Source of the DNA: Sorangium aterium
GTDB lineage: Bacteria; Myxococcota_A; Polyangia; Polyangiales; Polyangiaceae
DNA: 64,000 bases
Assembly: GCF_028368935.1 (NCBI RefSeq)
Contig: NZ_JAQNDK010000001.1
Location: 1,860,001 to 1,924,000, forward strand
Direction: 5' to 3'
The translations under genes and the position numbers were made by a program. Of this stretch, positions 8,915 to 19,339 are shown one piece after another. Position 1 is the stretch's first letter. Each line of letters begins with the position of its first letter. The notes under the pieces were generated by a model. That model made no database searches. It saw nothing but the letters and a program-made list of their open reading frames with translations, and had not been told where the DNA came from.

Positions 8915-10156
8915 ATGTCCACGACGACGAGCGCTCTCCCTCGAGAGCCGGGGGCGGCCCCGGAGGCGATCTCCGGGGCGGTCAAGGCCGGGAAGCCGAG
9001 CAAGGCGGCCGGCATCATGGCGGCGGTCGCCGCGCTCGCCGTCGCGGCGGGCGCGGGCTGGTACGTCGCCCACCGCGGGGTCGAGGCGACGGACGACGCG
9101 CAGATCGACGCGGAGGTGGTGTCGGTGCCCGCGCGCGCGGCCGGCGTGGTCGTGAAGGTCCTCTTCGCGGAAAATCAAGCGGTGAAGGCGGGCGACGTGC
9201 TCGCCGAGCTCGACGCCGACCCCGCGCGCGCGCGGCTCGCGCAGGCGGAGGCGAGCCTCTCGGCGGCCAGGGCGAGCGCCGACGCGGCGGACGCCGACGA
9301 GCGCATCGCCGAGACCAACGCGCGCAGCAACAAGTCGGTGGCCGAGGCCTCGCTGCACGGCGCGGCGAGCAGCGCGACCGCGTCGAAGCAGCAGATCGCC
9401 GAGGGCGAGGCGCAGGTCGCCTCGACGACGGCGACCCTGGAGCAGGCCACGCTCGAGCGGGACCGCGCGAGCAAGCTCGTGGAGACCGGGGCGCTCGCGC
9501 AGGCCCAGCTCGACCAGCTGCAGGCGTCCGTCGACGTCGCCCGCGCGTCGCTCGAGCAGGCGAAGGCGCGCCTCGCGGCGCTCCGGGCGACAACAACGCA
9601 GGCGTGGAGCCGGGTCGAGGAGGCGAACGCGAAGGTCCAGCAGGCCAGCAACGTCGACGCGTTCATCGCGCAGGCGCGCGCCCGCGCCCGCGTGGCCCAC
9701 GCCCAGGTGGAGACCGCGCAGGCCGCGCGGGACCTGGCCGCGCTCGAGCTCTCGTACACGCGCATCGTCGCGCCCCAGGAGGGCACCGTGTCGAAGAAGA
9801 CCCTCTCGGTCGGGCAGATGGTCTCGGCGGGCCAGGCCGTGGGCGTGCTGGTCCCGGCGCGGCAGGTCTGGGTAACCGGCAACTTCAAGGAGACGCAGCT
9901 CGCGCACATGCACGTCGGGCAGCCGGCGCGCGTGTCGATCGACGCCTACCCCGGCGTGACGGTGCACGGCGAGATCGAGAGCTTCTCCGCCGCCACGGGC
10001 GCGCGCTTCAGCCTGCTGCCGCCGGACAACGCGACCGGCAACTTCACGAAGGTCGTCCAGCGGGTGCCGGTGCGGATCCACGTCCACGACGCGCCGCCCG
10101 ACGTCGTGCTGCGCCCGGGGATGAGCGTCGAGCTGGTGGTCGACACGAGCAAATGA
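8915..10156 (+). CDS. HlyD/EmrA-type membrane-fusion efflux adaptor
   Basis: The periplasmic adaptor of an EmrAB-like tripartite drug pump, 413 residues. It has a short cytoplasmic N-terminus, one membrane anchor (about 33-52, MAAVAALAVAAGAGWYVAHR), a lipoyl half-motif (DDAQIDAEVVSVPARAAGVV), and a long Ala-rich coiled-coil hairpin (about 110-270). The second lipoyl and beta-barrel part follows (ALELSYTRIVAPQEGTVSKK, WVTGNFKETQLAHMHVGQPA). I chose ATG 8915; the frame is open to 8876 but MSTTTSALP is a more usual start. The gene is followed after 10 bp by the MFS exporter and divergently flanked by the TetR gene, so it is probably a repressor-controlled drug-efflux operon. Confidence 0.92.
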   Translation: MSTTTSALPREPGAAPEAISGAVKAGKPSKAAGIMAAVAALAVAAGAGWYVAHRGVEATDDAQIDAEVVSVPARAAGVVVKVLFAENQAVKAGDVLAELDADPARARLAQAEASLSAARASADAADADERIAETNARSNKSVAEASLHGAASSATASKQQIAEGEAQVASTTATLEQATLERDRASKLVETGALAQAQLDQLQASVDVARASLEQAKARLAALRATTTQAWSRVEEANAKVQQASNVDAFIAQARARARVAHAQVETAQAARDLAALELSYTRIVAPQEGTVSKKTLSVGQMVSAGQAVGVLVPARQVWVTGNFKETQLAHMHVGQPARVSIDAYPGVTVHGEIESFSAATGARFSLLPPDNATGNFTKVVQRVPVRIHVHDAPPDVVLRPGMSVELVVDTSK

Positions 10157-10166
10157 GGAGGGAGCC

Positions 10167-11750
10167 ATGGCAGAGGTGGCTATCGCGGCCCCGCCGGCGT
10201 ACGCCGACGCGCCCGCCAACGCGAACAGGTGGCTCGTGGCCGTGGCGGTGGCCCTCGGCGCGCTCCTCGAGATCGTCGATACGAGCATCGTCAACGTGGC
10301 GCTCACCGAGATGCAGAACTCGCTCGGCGCCACGCTCACGCAGGTGAGCTGGGTCGTCTCGAGCTACGCCATCGCGAACGTCATCATCCTGCCGCTCACC
10401 GCGTGGCTCGGGCACCGCTTCGGCAAGAAGCGCTATTTCGTCTTCTCGCTCGTCGCCTTCACCGCGGCGTCGGTGCTCTGCGGCGTCGCCCACAGCCTCC
10501 CGATGCTCATCGTCGCCCGCGTGCTCCAGGGGCTCGGCGGCGGCGGCCTGCTCGCGAAGGCGCAGTCGATCCTGTTCGAGACGTTCCCGAAGCACGAGCA
10601 GGCGATGGCGCAGGGCTTCTTCTCCGCCATCGTCATCGCCGGCCCCACGATCGGGCCGACGCTCGGCGGCTACATCGTCACGAACATCGACTGGCGCTGG
10701 ATCTTCTTCATCAACGTCCCGCTCGGCATCGCGGCCGTGCTCATGTGCCTGGCCTTCCTGCCGCCGGACGCCGCGGGCGAGCGGGAGCGCGGCGGCGTCG
10801 ACTGGCTCGCGATCGCCCTGCTCGCGGCCGGCGTCGGCTCGCTGCAGACGGTGCTCGAGGAGGGGCACTCCGAGGCGTGGTTCGACTCGCCGTTCATCCT
10901 CGCGTTCTCCGCAGTGGCGGCCGTGAGCCTCGCCCTGTTCATCCACCGCGAGCTCACGTCGAAGAGCCCGATCGTCGACCTGCGCGTGCTCCGGTACCGC
11001 TCGCTCTGGGCGGGCAGCCTCCTGTCCGCCGTCATCGGCATGGGCCTCTACGGCGCGCTCTTCGCGGTGCCCATCTTCGCCCAGTCGATCCTCGGCTTCA
11101 CGTCGCAGCAGACCGGCCTGCTCCTGCTCCCCGGCGCGCTGGCCTCCGCCTTCTCGATGCCGCTCGTGGCGCGGCTGCTGAACCGGTTCGACCCGCGCGT
11201 GCTCCTCGTGGTCGGGGGGCTCATCCTGCTCGCGGCGCTCTTCCAGCTCCAGACGCTCACCCCGATGACGGGCTCGGGCGACCTGTTCTGGCCGCTGATC
11301 ATCCGGTCGTTCGGCACGACGCTGATGTTCCTGCCGCTGAGCATGGCCACGCTGGGGCCGCTCCCCAAGAAGGACATCGCGGCCGCGACCGGCCTCTACA
11401 GCCTGACGCGGCAGCTCGGGGGCAGCGTCGGGGTCGCCTTGCTCACCACCGTGCTCGCCGACCGGCAAGCGTTCCACCGGGCGGTCCTGGTGACCGACAT
11501 GGGGGCGAGCGACCCGAAGACGCTGGAGCGCGTCGCCGCGTACACCGCGGGCTTCGCCGCGAAGGGGTTCGATCCGGCGGACGCGCGCGACAAGGCGCTC
11601 CACGTCCTCGACGGGATCGTGAACATGCAGGCCGCCGTCATGTCGTTCAACGACACGTTCTGGGTCACGGCGGTGCTCGTCCTCGCCACGCTCCCCCTGG
11701 TGCTCCTGCTGGGGAAGGGCCGGGGCGGCCCCGCGTCCGCGGGGCACTGA
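10167..11750 (+). CDS. DHA2-family MFS drug exporter (EmrB/QacA type)
   Basis: A 527-residue inner-membrane H+ antiporter with about 14 transmembrane segments. The first helix carries the DHA2 signature LEIVDTSIVNVALTEMQ. Motif A is WLGHRFGKKRYF, motif B is ARVLQGLGGGGLLAKAQSIL and motif C is GPTIGPTLGGYI. It pairs with the adaptor encoded 10 bp upstream to move hydrophobic drugs across the envelope with a TolC-type outer-membrane channel not encoded here. The start is ATG 10167 behind a strong ribosome site (GAGGAGGGAGCC). The substrate is unknown. Expression is probably controlled by the divergent TetR repressor. Confidence 0.95.
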   Translation: MAEVAIAAPPAYADAPANANRWLVAVAVALGALLEIVDTSIVNVALTEMQNSLGATLTQVSWVVSSYAIANVIILPLTAWLGHRFGKKRYFVFSLVAFTAASVLCGVAHSLPMLIVARVLQGLGGGGLLAKAQSILFETFPKHEQAMAQGFFSAIVIAGPTIGPTLGGYIVTNIDWRWIFFINVPLGIAAVLMCLAFLPPDAAGERERGGVDWLAIALLAAGVGSLQTVLEEGHSEAWFDSPFILAFSAVAAVSLALFIHRELTSKSPIVDLRVLRYRSLWAGSLLSAVIGMGLYGALFAVPIFAQSILGFTSQQTGLLLLPGALASAFSMPLVARLLNRFDPRVLLVVGGLILLAALFQLQTLTPMTGSGDLFWPLIIRSFGTTLMFLPLSMATLGPLPKKDIAAATGLYSLTRQLGGSVGVALLTTVLADRQAFHRAVLVTDMGASDPKTLERVAAYTAGFAAKGFDPADARDKALHVLDGIVNMQAAVMSFNDTFWVTAVLVLATLPLVLLLGKGRGGPASAGH

Positions 11751-11786
11751 GCCGCTCGCCGAGGGGTCCGGCGCCCTCGACCGGCC

Positions 11787-13226
11787 TCACATCGAGTAGG
11801 CGCCGCCCTGGCCCCCCGCAGCGGGGGCCTCGGCGGCGGCCTCGCCCTCGCGGAGCTCTTCCACCGCCTTCGCGTGCTCGGGGAGCGCCGGCAGCGCCTG
11901 CGGGTCGTAGTCGGGCGCGACCCAGAAGACCTCCGGCGCGGGCTTGTACTCGCTCGAATAGCTGCGCTCCGACGCCCTGCCGTCCTTGTAACGGATCGAG
12001 ACAAAGGACCTCACGTCGTATCCGCACGAGCCCTTCTGGTGGCGCTTCACCTTGCCCTCGGAGAGCTCGGACTTCACGTAGATGCGCCGGATGAAATCGT
12101 CGGTGTGCTCGGCCGAGACGTGGTGTTCGACCTCCGCCACGGGATCTCCGCCCAGGATCTCGACGCGGAGCACCGTCGGCTCGGGGAGATACGCGTGGAT
12201 CATGATCGGGAACGGGAGCGTGTTCCTGATCTTCAGGTCCGACTCCGGGTAGGTCACCATCGCGTCGAGCCCCATGGGGATGTAGGCGCTCGGGCGGGAG
12301 TGGCTCTGGCGATCCGGCGTGTCGAGCGCGCCGAAGAGCGACGCGGCGTAGAGCGTGCTCGAGACCTGACACGTCCCCCCGCCGTAGCCGGGGACGGTCT
12401 CGTCCCCCAGGATCTCCGGGGCGATCGTGAACCCGTTCTTGGCCGTCCGGGGGCCGACGTGGGCGTTGAACGAGAAGGTATCGCCCGGGGCCAGGATGGT
12501 GCCGTCGATCTTGGACGCGGCGTTCCTGATGTTGCGGGCGCGCCCCGCCTCCTTGCCGAGCTGCTTGAACTTCGTCTCGTAGGCCGCGACGACCCTCGTG
12601 ACGTCGACGCTCACCAGGTCGGCGACCTCGACCTGCGGCAAGACCTGCCGGACGGCGAGCTCGATGAGCTCCTCGTCGCCGTGCTCCCCGGCCCGCAGCG
12701 CCGCGAGGGAGGCCTCGACGTCGAGCGCCCGGCCGGCCTGCTCCGGGATCTTGCGCCGGTTCGCGAGGTCGAGCCGCGCGTCCACGGGCGCCCGGTAGAT
12801 CTGCGGGGCGAGCCGCTCGAGGAAAGCCCGCGCCCGCTGCTCGTCGACGGCCCAGGCGAGCGGCACGTCGATCTCGCCGCGCCGCGCCTGCCGGGCCTCC
12901 CGGAGCCGCCGCGCCCAGGGCCCCTCGTGGCCTACGCGCAGCGCCGCCGCGAGCGTCTCGTCGACGTCGACCTCGACGCCCGCCTCGCCGAGCGTCGCGG
13001 TGAGCTCCACGTCGTCGTGGCGCAGCCGGACAACGCGCTCGCGAAGCGCGTCACGCCGCGCCGCGAGCCAGGCCGCCGGCGCGGCGCCGTCCGGCAGGAA
13101 GCGCTCGCCGACCGAGAGGCCGCGGACCACCGGGGAGGCCGGCAGCGCATGGTGCACCCCCACGGCGGCGCCCACGCCGGCCGACCCGCCGAGCGCCAAG
13201 ACCAGAACGAGGGCCCTCGTATCCAC
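11787..13226 (-). CDS. VanW-family cell-envelope protein
   Basis: A 479-residue protein with an N-terminal membrane anchor or signal (about 4-22) and an extracytoplasmic body. It has a peptidoglycan-binding-like region (about 35-250). The VanW domain follows at about 225-400: RNIRNAASKIDGTILAPGDT, FSFNAHVGPRTAKNGF, VPGYGGGTCQVSSTLYAASL, and then RQSHSRPSAYIPMGLDAMVTY. The C-terminus is Glu/Ala-rich. VanW proteins occur in some glycopeptide-resistance clusters but are also widespread outside them, and their biochemical role is unsettled. No other van genes are nearby, so resistance should not be inferred. It is convergent with the efflux operon (36 bp apart). Confidence 0.9.
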   Translation of the reverse strand: MDTRALVLVLALGGSAGVGAAVGVHHALPASPVVRGLSVGERFLPDGAAPAAWLAARRDALRERVVRLRHDDVELTATLGEAGVEVDVDETLAAALRVGHEGPWARRLREARQARRGEIDVPLAWAVDEQRARAFLERLAPQIYRAPVDARLDLANRRKIPEQAGRALDVEASLAALRAGEHGDEELIELAVRQVLPQVEVADLVSVDVTRVVAAYETKFKQLGKEAGRARNIRNAASKIDGTILAPGDTFSFNAHVGPRTAKNGFTIAPEILGDETVPGYGGGTCQVSSTLYAASLFGALDTPDRQSHSRPSAYIPMGLDAMVTYPESDLKIRNTLPFPIMIHAYLPEPTVLRVEILGGDPVAEVEHHVSAEHTDDFIRRIYVKSELSEGKVKRHQKGSCGYDVRSFVSIRYKDGRASERSYSSEYKPAPEVFWVAPDYDPQALPALPEHAKAVEELREGEAAAEAPAAGGQGGAYSM

Positions 13227-13343
13227 GGCAGCTCGCCATGGTAGCCGGATCGCTGACGATCTGGAAGATCGCTAAACCGTCGAGAAGAGAAAAAACCGCC
13301 ATGACGCCAAGGGCGCCATGAGAGAGAAGAAAAAACGCAAGGA

Positions 13344-13394
13344 CGCCAAGGCGCCAGAATTTCTTTTTTTCTTCTTTCTCTTGGCGCCTTGGCG
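13344..13394. terminator. hairpin-forming repeat, possible terminator
   Basis: CGCCAAGGCGCC (13344-13355) and GGCGCCTTGGCG (13383-13394) form a perfect 12-bp stem around an AT-rich loop dominated by T and C. The flanks (13282-13420) hold further GGCGCC/AAGG half-copies and A-rich or T-rich runs, unlike the surrounding GC-rich DNA. It lies between the 3' end of thiS and the start of the vanW-like gene, so it may terminate the thiS operon. It could also be a dispersed repeat. Confidence 0.5.
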
Positions 13395-13467
13395 CCTTGG
13401 CGGCTCAATCCCTCCCTCCAGAGAGGGCGCGCGTCGAGCTCCTGAGCGGGCGCCCACGAGCGCGGCC

Positions 13468-13668
13468 TCAGCCGCCGCCGACGAAATGGACGATCTCGAT
13501 CACGTCCCCCTCGGCGATCTCGGCGGCCGTGTGCTCGGCGCGCGGCACCACCTCGCCGTTGCGCTCCACCGCCACCGGCCCCTCGGTCAGCCCGAGCAGC
13601 TCGACGAGCCTCCGCACCGTGAGCGCCGCCGGCACGTCGCGCGCTTCCCCGTTCACCGTGATGTTCAT
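13468..13668 (-). CDS. thiS: ThiS/MoaD-type sulfur-carrier protein
   Basis: A 66-residue ubiquitin-fold protein starting [13 protein letters not shown] and ending FVGGG, with the C-terminal Gly-Gly needed for adenylation and thiocarboxylate formation. ThiS donates sulfur for the thiazole ring of thiamin. The internal pattern ([36 protein letters not shown]) fits ThiS better than MoaD. The ATG overlaps the stop of the carbonic-anhydrase-like gene by 4 bp, so the two are probably cotranscribed and coupled. No thiF, thiG or TPP riboswitch is adjacent, so a role with another sulfurtransferase is possible. Confidence 0.85.
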   Translation of the reverse strand: MNITVNGEARDVPAALTVRRLVELLGLTEGPVAVERNGEVVPRAEHTAAEIAEGDVIEIVHFVGGG

Positions 13669-14249
13669 GGCTTCCTCACCTCTCGCATCACCAGGCGCGC
13701 CGCGACCTCCGGCGGCTCGACGGCCTCGCCGGCAAGCGCCGCCCGGAAGCGCCGCGCGTTCTCCACGTAACCCGCGGCGCCCAGCTTCCCGAGCTCGGCC
13801 TGGTCCGGTCGCACCTCGCCCACCACCCGGGCCGGGTTGCCGCGCACCATCGAGCGCGGCGGGATCACCCGCCCCGGCGGCACCACCGCGCCCGCCGCGA
13901 TCACCGAGCATTCGCCGATCTCGACGTTGTCGAGCACGATGCTGCCCATCCCGATCAGGCACCCGTCCCCGACGAGGCAGCCGTGCAGGATCGCGCTGTG
14001 GCCGATCGTCACGTCGGCGCCGACGATCGTCTGCGAGACGCCGCCCGTCAGGTGCAGGCACGCGAGATCCTGCACGTTGGTCCGCGCGCCGACGCGGATC
14101 GCGCCGATGTCCCCGCGCAGCACCGCGCCGAACCACACGCTCGCCTCGTCGCCGAGCTCGACGTCGCCGATCACCGTCGCGTTCGGCGCGAGGAACACGT
14201 CGCGCCCGAGCCGCGGGGACACCCCGCCGAGGTCCAGGACGAGCGCCAC
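13665..14249 (-). CDS. gamma-carbonic-anhydrase-family protein
   Basis: A 194-residue left-handed beta-helix protein built from hexapeptide repeats ([60 protein letters not shown]). Three metal-ligand histidines match the gamma-class triad: His66, His84 and His89. Relatives (YrdA, PaaY, CaiE) form trimers with a metal between subunits; several hydrate CO2 and others have thioesterase or unknown roles. The ATG at 14249 lies one base past the end of miaB, and its own stop overlaps the ThiS start, suggesting a miaB-CA-thiS operon. Enzymatic activity is not proven by the sequence. Confidence 0.9.
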   Translation of the reverse strand: MALVLDLGGVSPRLGRDVFLAPNATVIGDVELGDEASVWFGAVLRGDIGAIRVGARTNVQDLACLHLTGGVSQTIVGADVTIGHSAILHGCLVGDGCLIGMGSIVLDNVEIGECSVIAAGAVVPPGRVIPPRSMVRGNPARVVGEVRPDQAELGKLGAAGYVENARRFRAALAGEAVEPPEVAARLVMREVRKP

Positions 14250-14250
14250 G

Positions 14251-15747
14251 TCAGCCGCCCTCGGCCGCGACCACCGGCAGCGAGCGCCGGGCGGGCCGCG
14301 CCTCCAGGCCGCCCCGCTGCCGTGGCCGGGCCGCGGCGCGCGCCGCCTCGGTGAGCTCGGCCTGCAGCGAGTGCTTGTTCGCCCGCGCGATCGAGACCTC
14401 GACGACCTCGCCGAGCAGATCGAGCTCCCCGGCGCCGTCGATGTGCGCGATCTCGTGGCGCCCCGTCCGGCCGGACCAGAGCGCGCCGCCGGCTCCGCCG
14501 TGCCCCCGCTCCTTGTCGCGCCCCTCGACGAGCACCTCCTGCGTCGTCCCCACGAGGGCCGACAGGTGGGCGGCGAGCAGCGCCTCGCTCTCCTCGAACA
14601 GGCGCGCGAGCCGCTCGCCCTTCACGCCCTCGGGCACGTCGTCCGGCAGCTTCAGCGCGGGCGTGTGCGGCCGGCGCGAGTACTTGAAGCCGAACAGCCC
14701 CTTGAACCCCACCTCGCGCACGAGCGACAGCGTCGCCGCGAAGTCGTCCTCCGTCTCACCCGGGAAGCCGACGATGATGTCGGTCGAGAGCGTCAGCCCC
14801 GGGACCGCCTCGACGAGCGCCCGCGTCCTCGCGACGTACTCGGCGCGCGTGTAGCGGCGGATCATCCGCCGGAGGACCCGATCGCTGCCCGACTGCACCG
14901 GCATGTGCACGTGGCGCGGCAGCGCCGGGAGCTCGGCGTGGGCGAGGACGAGCGAGGGCGTGAGGTGCCGCGGGTGCGGGCTCGTGTAGCGCAGGCGCGC
15001 GAGGCCGGGGACGTCGGCCGCGACGCGCCGGAGCAGCGCCGCGAACTCGCTCTCGTCCGGGTCGTCCGCGCTCGCGCCCGGGGCCCGCGGCAGCGCGCCG
15101 AGCGGGTCGCTGTAGCTGTTGACCGTCTGGCCGAGCAGCGTGACCTCGCGCGTCCCCGCCGCCACGAGCGCCGCGATCTCGGCGACGATCTCGTCGCTCG
15201 GCCGGTACCGCTCCGGCCCGCGGGTGTAGGGGACGATGCAGAACGAGCAGCGCTCGTCGCAGCCCTTCATGATGGTCACGAACGCCGTCGGCGCGGCGCG
15301 CGGCGAGGAGGAGGACGCGGGCGACGGCGGCGACGCGACGAGGAACCGGGGCGCGTCGAGGTCGAACACCGTGCGCGCGATCGGCAGCCCGCCGATCGCG
15401 AGGTCGCCGAGCAGGCCGGGCAGCTCCGGGATGTTGTCGGGCCCCACCACGACGTCGATCGCGCGCATCTGCTTGAGGAGGCGCTCCCCCTCCTGCTGCG
15501 CCACGCAGCCCGCCACGACGAGCACCCGGTCCGCGCGCTCCCGCTTCCAGCGCGCGAGCCGACCCACCTCGCTCCGCAGCTTCTGCTCGGCCTTCTCGCG
15601 CACGCTGCACGTGTTGAGCACGAGCACGTCCGCCTCGTCGGCGCTGCCGGCCTCCGTGTAGCCGGCGCAGCGGAGCACGTCGTGCATCCGCTCGGAGTCG
15701 TGCACGTTCATCTGGCAGCCGAACGTCGTGATCGAATACCGGGGCAT
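14251..15747 (-). CDS. miaB: tRNA-2-methylthio-N6-isopentenyladenosine synthase MiaB
   Basis: A radical-SAM methylthiotransferase of 498 residues that adds the methylthio group to isopentenyl-A37 of tRNAs reading UNN codons. The N-terminal MTTase domain binds one Fe-S cluster through Cys11 (FGCQMN), Cys47 (LNTCSVRE) and Cys81 (VAGCVAQ). The radical-SAM CxxxCxxC is Cys163, Cys167 and Cys170 (GCDERCSFC). The TRAM domain is at the C-terminus (LVEGRDKERG to VEVSIARANKHSL), extended by about 35 Arg/Ala-rich residues. LPRHVHMPVQSGS and LSTDIIVGFPGET are canonical MiaB strings. The start is ATG 15747 (MPRYSITTFGC). It leads the gene string with the carbonic-anhydrase and ThiS genes. Confidence 0.95.
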   Translation of the reverse strand: MPRYSITTFGCQMNVHDSERMHDVLRCAGYTEAGSADEADVLVLNTCSVREKAEQKLRSEVGRLARWKRERADRVLVVAGCVAQQEGERLLKQMRAIDVVVGPDNIPELPGLLGDLAIGGLPIARTVFDLDAPRFLVASPPSPASSSSPRAAPTAFVTIMKGCDERCSFCIVPYTRGPERYRPSDEIVAEIAALVAAGTREVTLLGQTVNSYSDPLGALPRAPGASADDPDESEFAALLRRVAADVPGLARLRYTSPHPRHLTPSLVLAHAELPALPRHVHMPVQSGSDRVLRRMIRRYTRAEYVARTRALVEAVPGLTLSTDIIVGFPGETEDDFAATLSLVREVGFKGLFGFKYSRRPHTPALKLPDDVPEGVKGERLARLFEESEALLAAHLSALVGTTQEVLVEGRDKERGHGGAGGALWSGRTGRHEIAHIDGAGELDLLGEVVEVSIARANKHSLQAELTEAARAAARPRQRGGLEARPARRSLPVVAAEGG

Positions 15748-15878
15748 CGAAGCGATGCACGCTCTAACAGAAGGGGCCCGAGGCCGCCACCTCGCGCGCC
15801 AGGAGCCGCGGCGTCGACGCCGCGCGCCGCGCGCCGCTCCCCTCGCCCTCTCCAGCCGCCGCACCCGCCCCACGGTCG

Positions 15879-15948
15879 CCCTCCGTCTCCAGCCTCCGCG
15901 CAGCCCCCTCCGTCTCCAGCAGCCCCGCGGCCGCCCTCCGTCTCCAGC
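15879..15948. repeat. three spaced copies of CCCTCCGTCTCCAGC in a gene-free stretch
   Basis: Copies at 15879-15893, 15906-15920 and 15934-15948 have a period of 27-28 bp. They sit in the 341-bp gene-free stretch 15748-16088 between the divergent miaB and acyl-CoA synthetase genes. I see no gene there. Promoters for both flanking genes must lie in it, but I cannot place them. Confidence 0.7.
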
Positions 15949-16088
15949 GCCGCGCGAGCGCTCCCCCCATCGCCAACCCCGCGCGAGGCAGCCTCAGCGG
16001 CGGCACGACGACAGCCGGCGTCGCGCGCCGCCAAAAGGACACGGACGCGGCGCAATACCATGTTAACAATCAGCTCGGGAGGAGACCG

Positions 16089-17942
16089 ATGGCGAAACTG
16101 GAGAATCTGGTAGACCTGCTCGATCGCGCGCTGAAGCGTCATGGCCACCGGCCGGTGTTCGGCACGAAGACCGATGGCCGCTGGGACTGGATCACGTACG
16201 CAGAGTTCGGGCAGCTCGTCGCCAGGTTCCGCGGTGGGCTGGCGTCGCTCGGGGTCCAGCGGGGAGATCGGGTGGCCCTCATCTCCAACAACCGCGTCGA
16301 GTGGGCGGTCTCGGCTTACGCCTGCTTCAGCATGGGAGTCGCCGTCGTGCCGATGTACGAGGCGCAGCTCCCGAGCGAGTGGGCGTTCATCATCAACGAT
16401 TGCGAGGCCGTGGCCGCGATCGTCGCCACGCCGCAGATCTACGGGAAATGCAAGGACCTCCCCGAGAAGGCGCCCTCGCTGAAGCACGTCGTCTGTCTGT
16501 TCGACCCCGACGGGGCGAGAGACGGCGTTCCCGGGGCGAAGATCAGCTCGTACAAGGAGCTCCTCGCCGCGGGCGAGGGGAGCCCGGCCCCGGCCATCCA
16601 GCCGACATCGAAGGACACGGCGTGCCTCATCTACACGTCGGGCACGACCGGCAACCCCAAGGGGGTGATCCTGTCGCACGGCAACATCGCCTCCAACGTC
16701 TGCGCGGTGCTGGATCTCATCCCCTTCGGCGGCGACGATCGGAGCCTTTCGTTCCTCCCGTGGGCCCACTCGTTCGGCCACACCGGCGAGCTCCACGTGA
16801 TGATCACGGTGGGCGCGTCGATGGCGCTCAGCGAGTCGGTCGACAAGATCCTCGCGAACCTCGGCGAGGTGCACCCCACCGTGCTGATGAGCGTCCCGCG
16901 GATCTTCAACCGCATCTACGAGGGCGTGAAGAAGAAGATGGCGGGGAAGCCCGCGGTCATCCAGGCCCTGTTCCGCGCCGGGATGCGCGCCGCGACGAAG
17001 CAGCGGAAGGGCGAGCCCCTCGGCCTCGTCGAGCGGCTCGCGCTGGCCGTGGCCGACCGCGTCATCTTCTCGACGATACGCGCCAATGTCGGCGGCAAGC
17101 TGAAATACGCCATCAGCGGCGGGGCGGCGCTCGCCTATGAGGTGGCCGAGTTCGTCGACGCGCTCGGCATCACCGTCTTCGAGGGGTACGGCCTCACGGA
17201 GACATCGCCCGTCGTCGCCGTGAACTACCCGGGAGCCCGCCGCCTCGGCAGCGTGGGCAAGCCGATCCCGGGCGTGAAGGTCGTCATCGACAGGTCGGAG
17301 ACGCACGACCCGAAGCAGGGAGAGATCGTGGTCTACGGCCCGAACGTCATGGTGGGCTATTACAAGCGTGACGAGGAGAACAAGGCCGTCTTCACGGAGG
17401 ACGGCGGCTTCCGCACAGGCGATCTGGGCTACCTCGACGACGACGGCTACCTCTTCGTCACGGGCCGCATCAAGGAGCAGTACAAGCTGGAGAACGGCAA
17501 GTACATCGCGCCGGCCCCGCTCGAGGAGAAGCTCAAGCTGTCTCCGCTGATCAACGGCGCGATGGTCCACGGCGACAACCGCCCCTTCAACGTGGCGCTG
17601 ATCGTGCCCGAGATGGCGGCGCTCACGGAATGGGCGCGGGCCGAGGGGCTCTCGTTCGAGTCGACGGACGCGATGCTGAAGCACCCGCGGGTGGTCGCGC
17701 ACGTCCAGGCGGAGGTCGACAGGTACGCGTCCGATTTCAAGTCCTTCGAGAGGATCAAGCAGATCGCCCTCGCGGCCGAGGATTTCACGGCGGAGAACGG
17801 GATGCTGACGCCGACCCTGAAGCTGAAGCGGCGCGTGGCCCTCCAGAAGTACGGGCCCGTGATCGAGGCGCTCTACGCCGGCGCGGGCGGCGCGGGCGGC
17901 GCGGAGAAGACCGCGCCGCGCGCGGCCGCGCAGCCCAGCTGA
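16089..17942 (+). CDS. long-chain acyl-CoA synthetase (AMP-forming)
   Basis: A cytoplasmic or membrane-associated ANL-superfamily ligase of 617 residues that activates fatty acids via an acyl-AMP. Visible motifs are the P-loop IYTSGTTGNPKGV (about residue 180), FLPWAHSFGHTGELH, the A5 motif YGLTETSP, A7 GGFRTGDLGYLDDDGYLFVT and A8 GRIKEQYKLENGKYIAP. The length and the insertion pattern fit the FadD15/ACSL long-chain group. The C-terminus is Ala-rich (GAGGAGGAEKTAPRAAAQP). The start is ATG 16089 behind GGGAGGAGACCG. It lies in front of the prolyl aminopeptidase gene on the same strand, 165 bp apart, so it is probably a separate unit. Confidence 0.95.
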   Translation: MAKLENLVDLLDRALKRHGHRPVFGTKTDGRWDWITYAEFGQLVARFRGGLASLGVQRGDRVALISNNRVEWAVSAYACFSMGVAVVPMYEAQLPSEWAFIINDCEAVAAIVATPQIYGKCKDLPEKAPSLKHVVCLFDPDGARDGVPGAKISSYKELLAAGEGSPAPAIQPTSKDTACLIYTSGTTGNPKGVILSHGNIASNVCAVLDLIPFGGDDRSLSFLPWAHSFGHTGELHVMITVGASMALSESVDKILANLGEVHPTVLMSVPRIFNRIYEGVKKKMAGKPAVIQALFRAGMRAATKQRKGEPLGLVERLALAVADRVIFSTIRANVGGKLKYAISGGAALAYEVAEFVDALGITVFEGYGLTETSPVVAVNYPGARRLGSVGKPIPGVKVVIDRSETHDPKQGEIVVYGPNVMVGYYKRDEENKAVFTEDGGFRTGDLGYLDDDGYLFVTGRIKEQYKLENGKYIAPAPLEEKLKLSPLINGAMVHGDNRPFNVALIVPEMAALTEWARAEGLSFESTDAMLKHPRVVAHVQAEVDRYASDFKSFERIKQIALAAEDFTAENGMLTPTLKLKRRVALQKYGPVIEALYAGAGGAGGAEKTAPRAAAQPS

Positions 17943-19070
<1,128 letters not shown>

Positions 19071-19339
19071 CCGGCGGTCAACGAGCGCGGCCGAGGTCGC
19101 TGGACACGCGCAGTACACCAAACACCGTATTTCGCGGTCAACCACCTCCCGAGCGCCGCTCTCTCCCTCTCGCTCTCCACGAATTCAGGCCGAGAGCGGG
19201 TTGTCGAGTCTGCTGGAGCCTGCCTCTCGGGGTGCGATCCGGCCGAATTGCGCCGGACTCGGCCCTCCGGCCGCTTGCGCCGCGTGGGGTCGGTCTTTAA
19301 CGTAAACCGAGGGAAGGGTTGATTCCCCCGTGGAGGCTT

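Noticed and set aside
11787-13226. Glycopeptide resistance gene
   Set aside because: VanW-domain proteins are common outside resistance clusters and no other van genes are present here.
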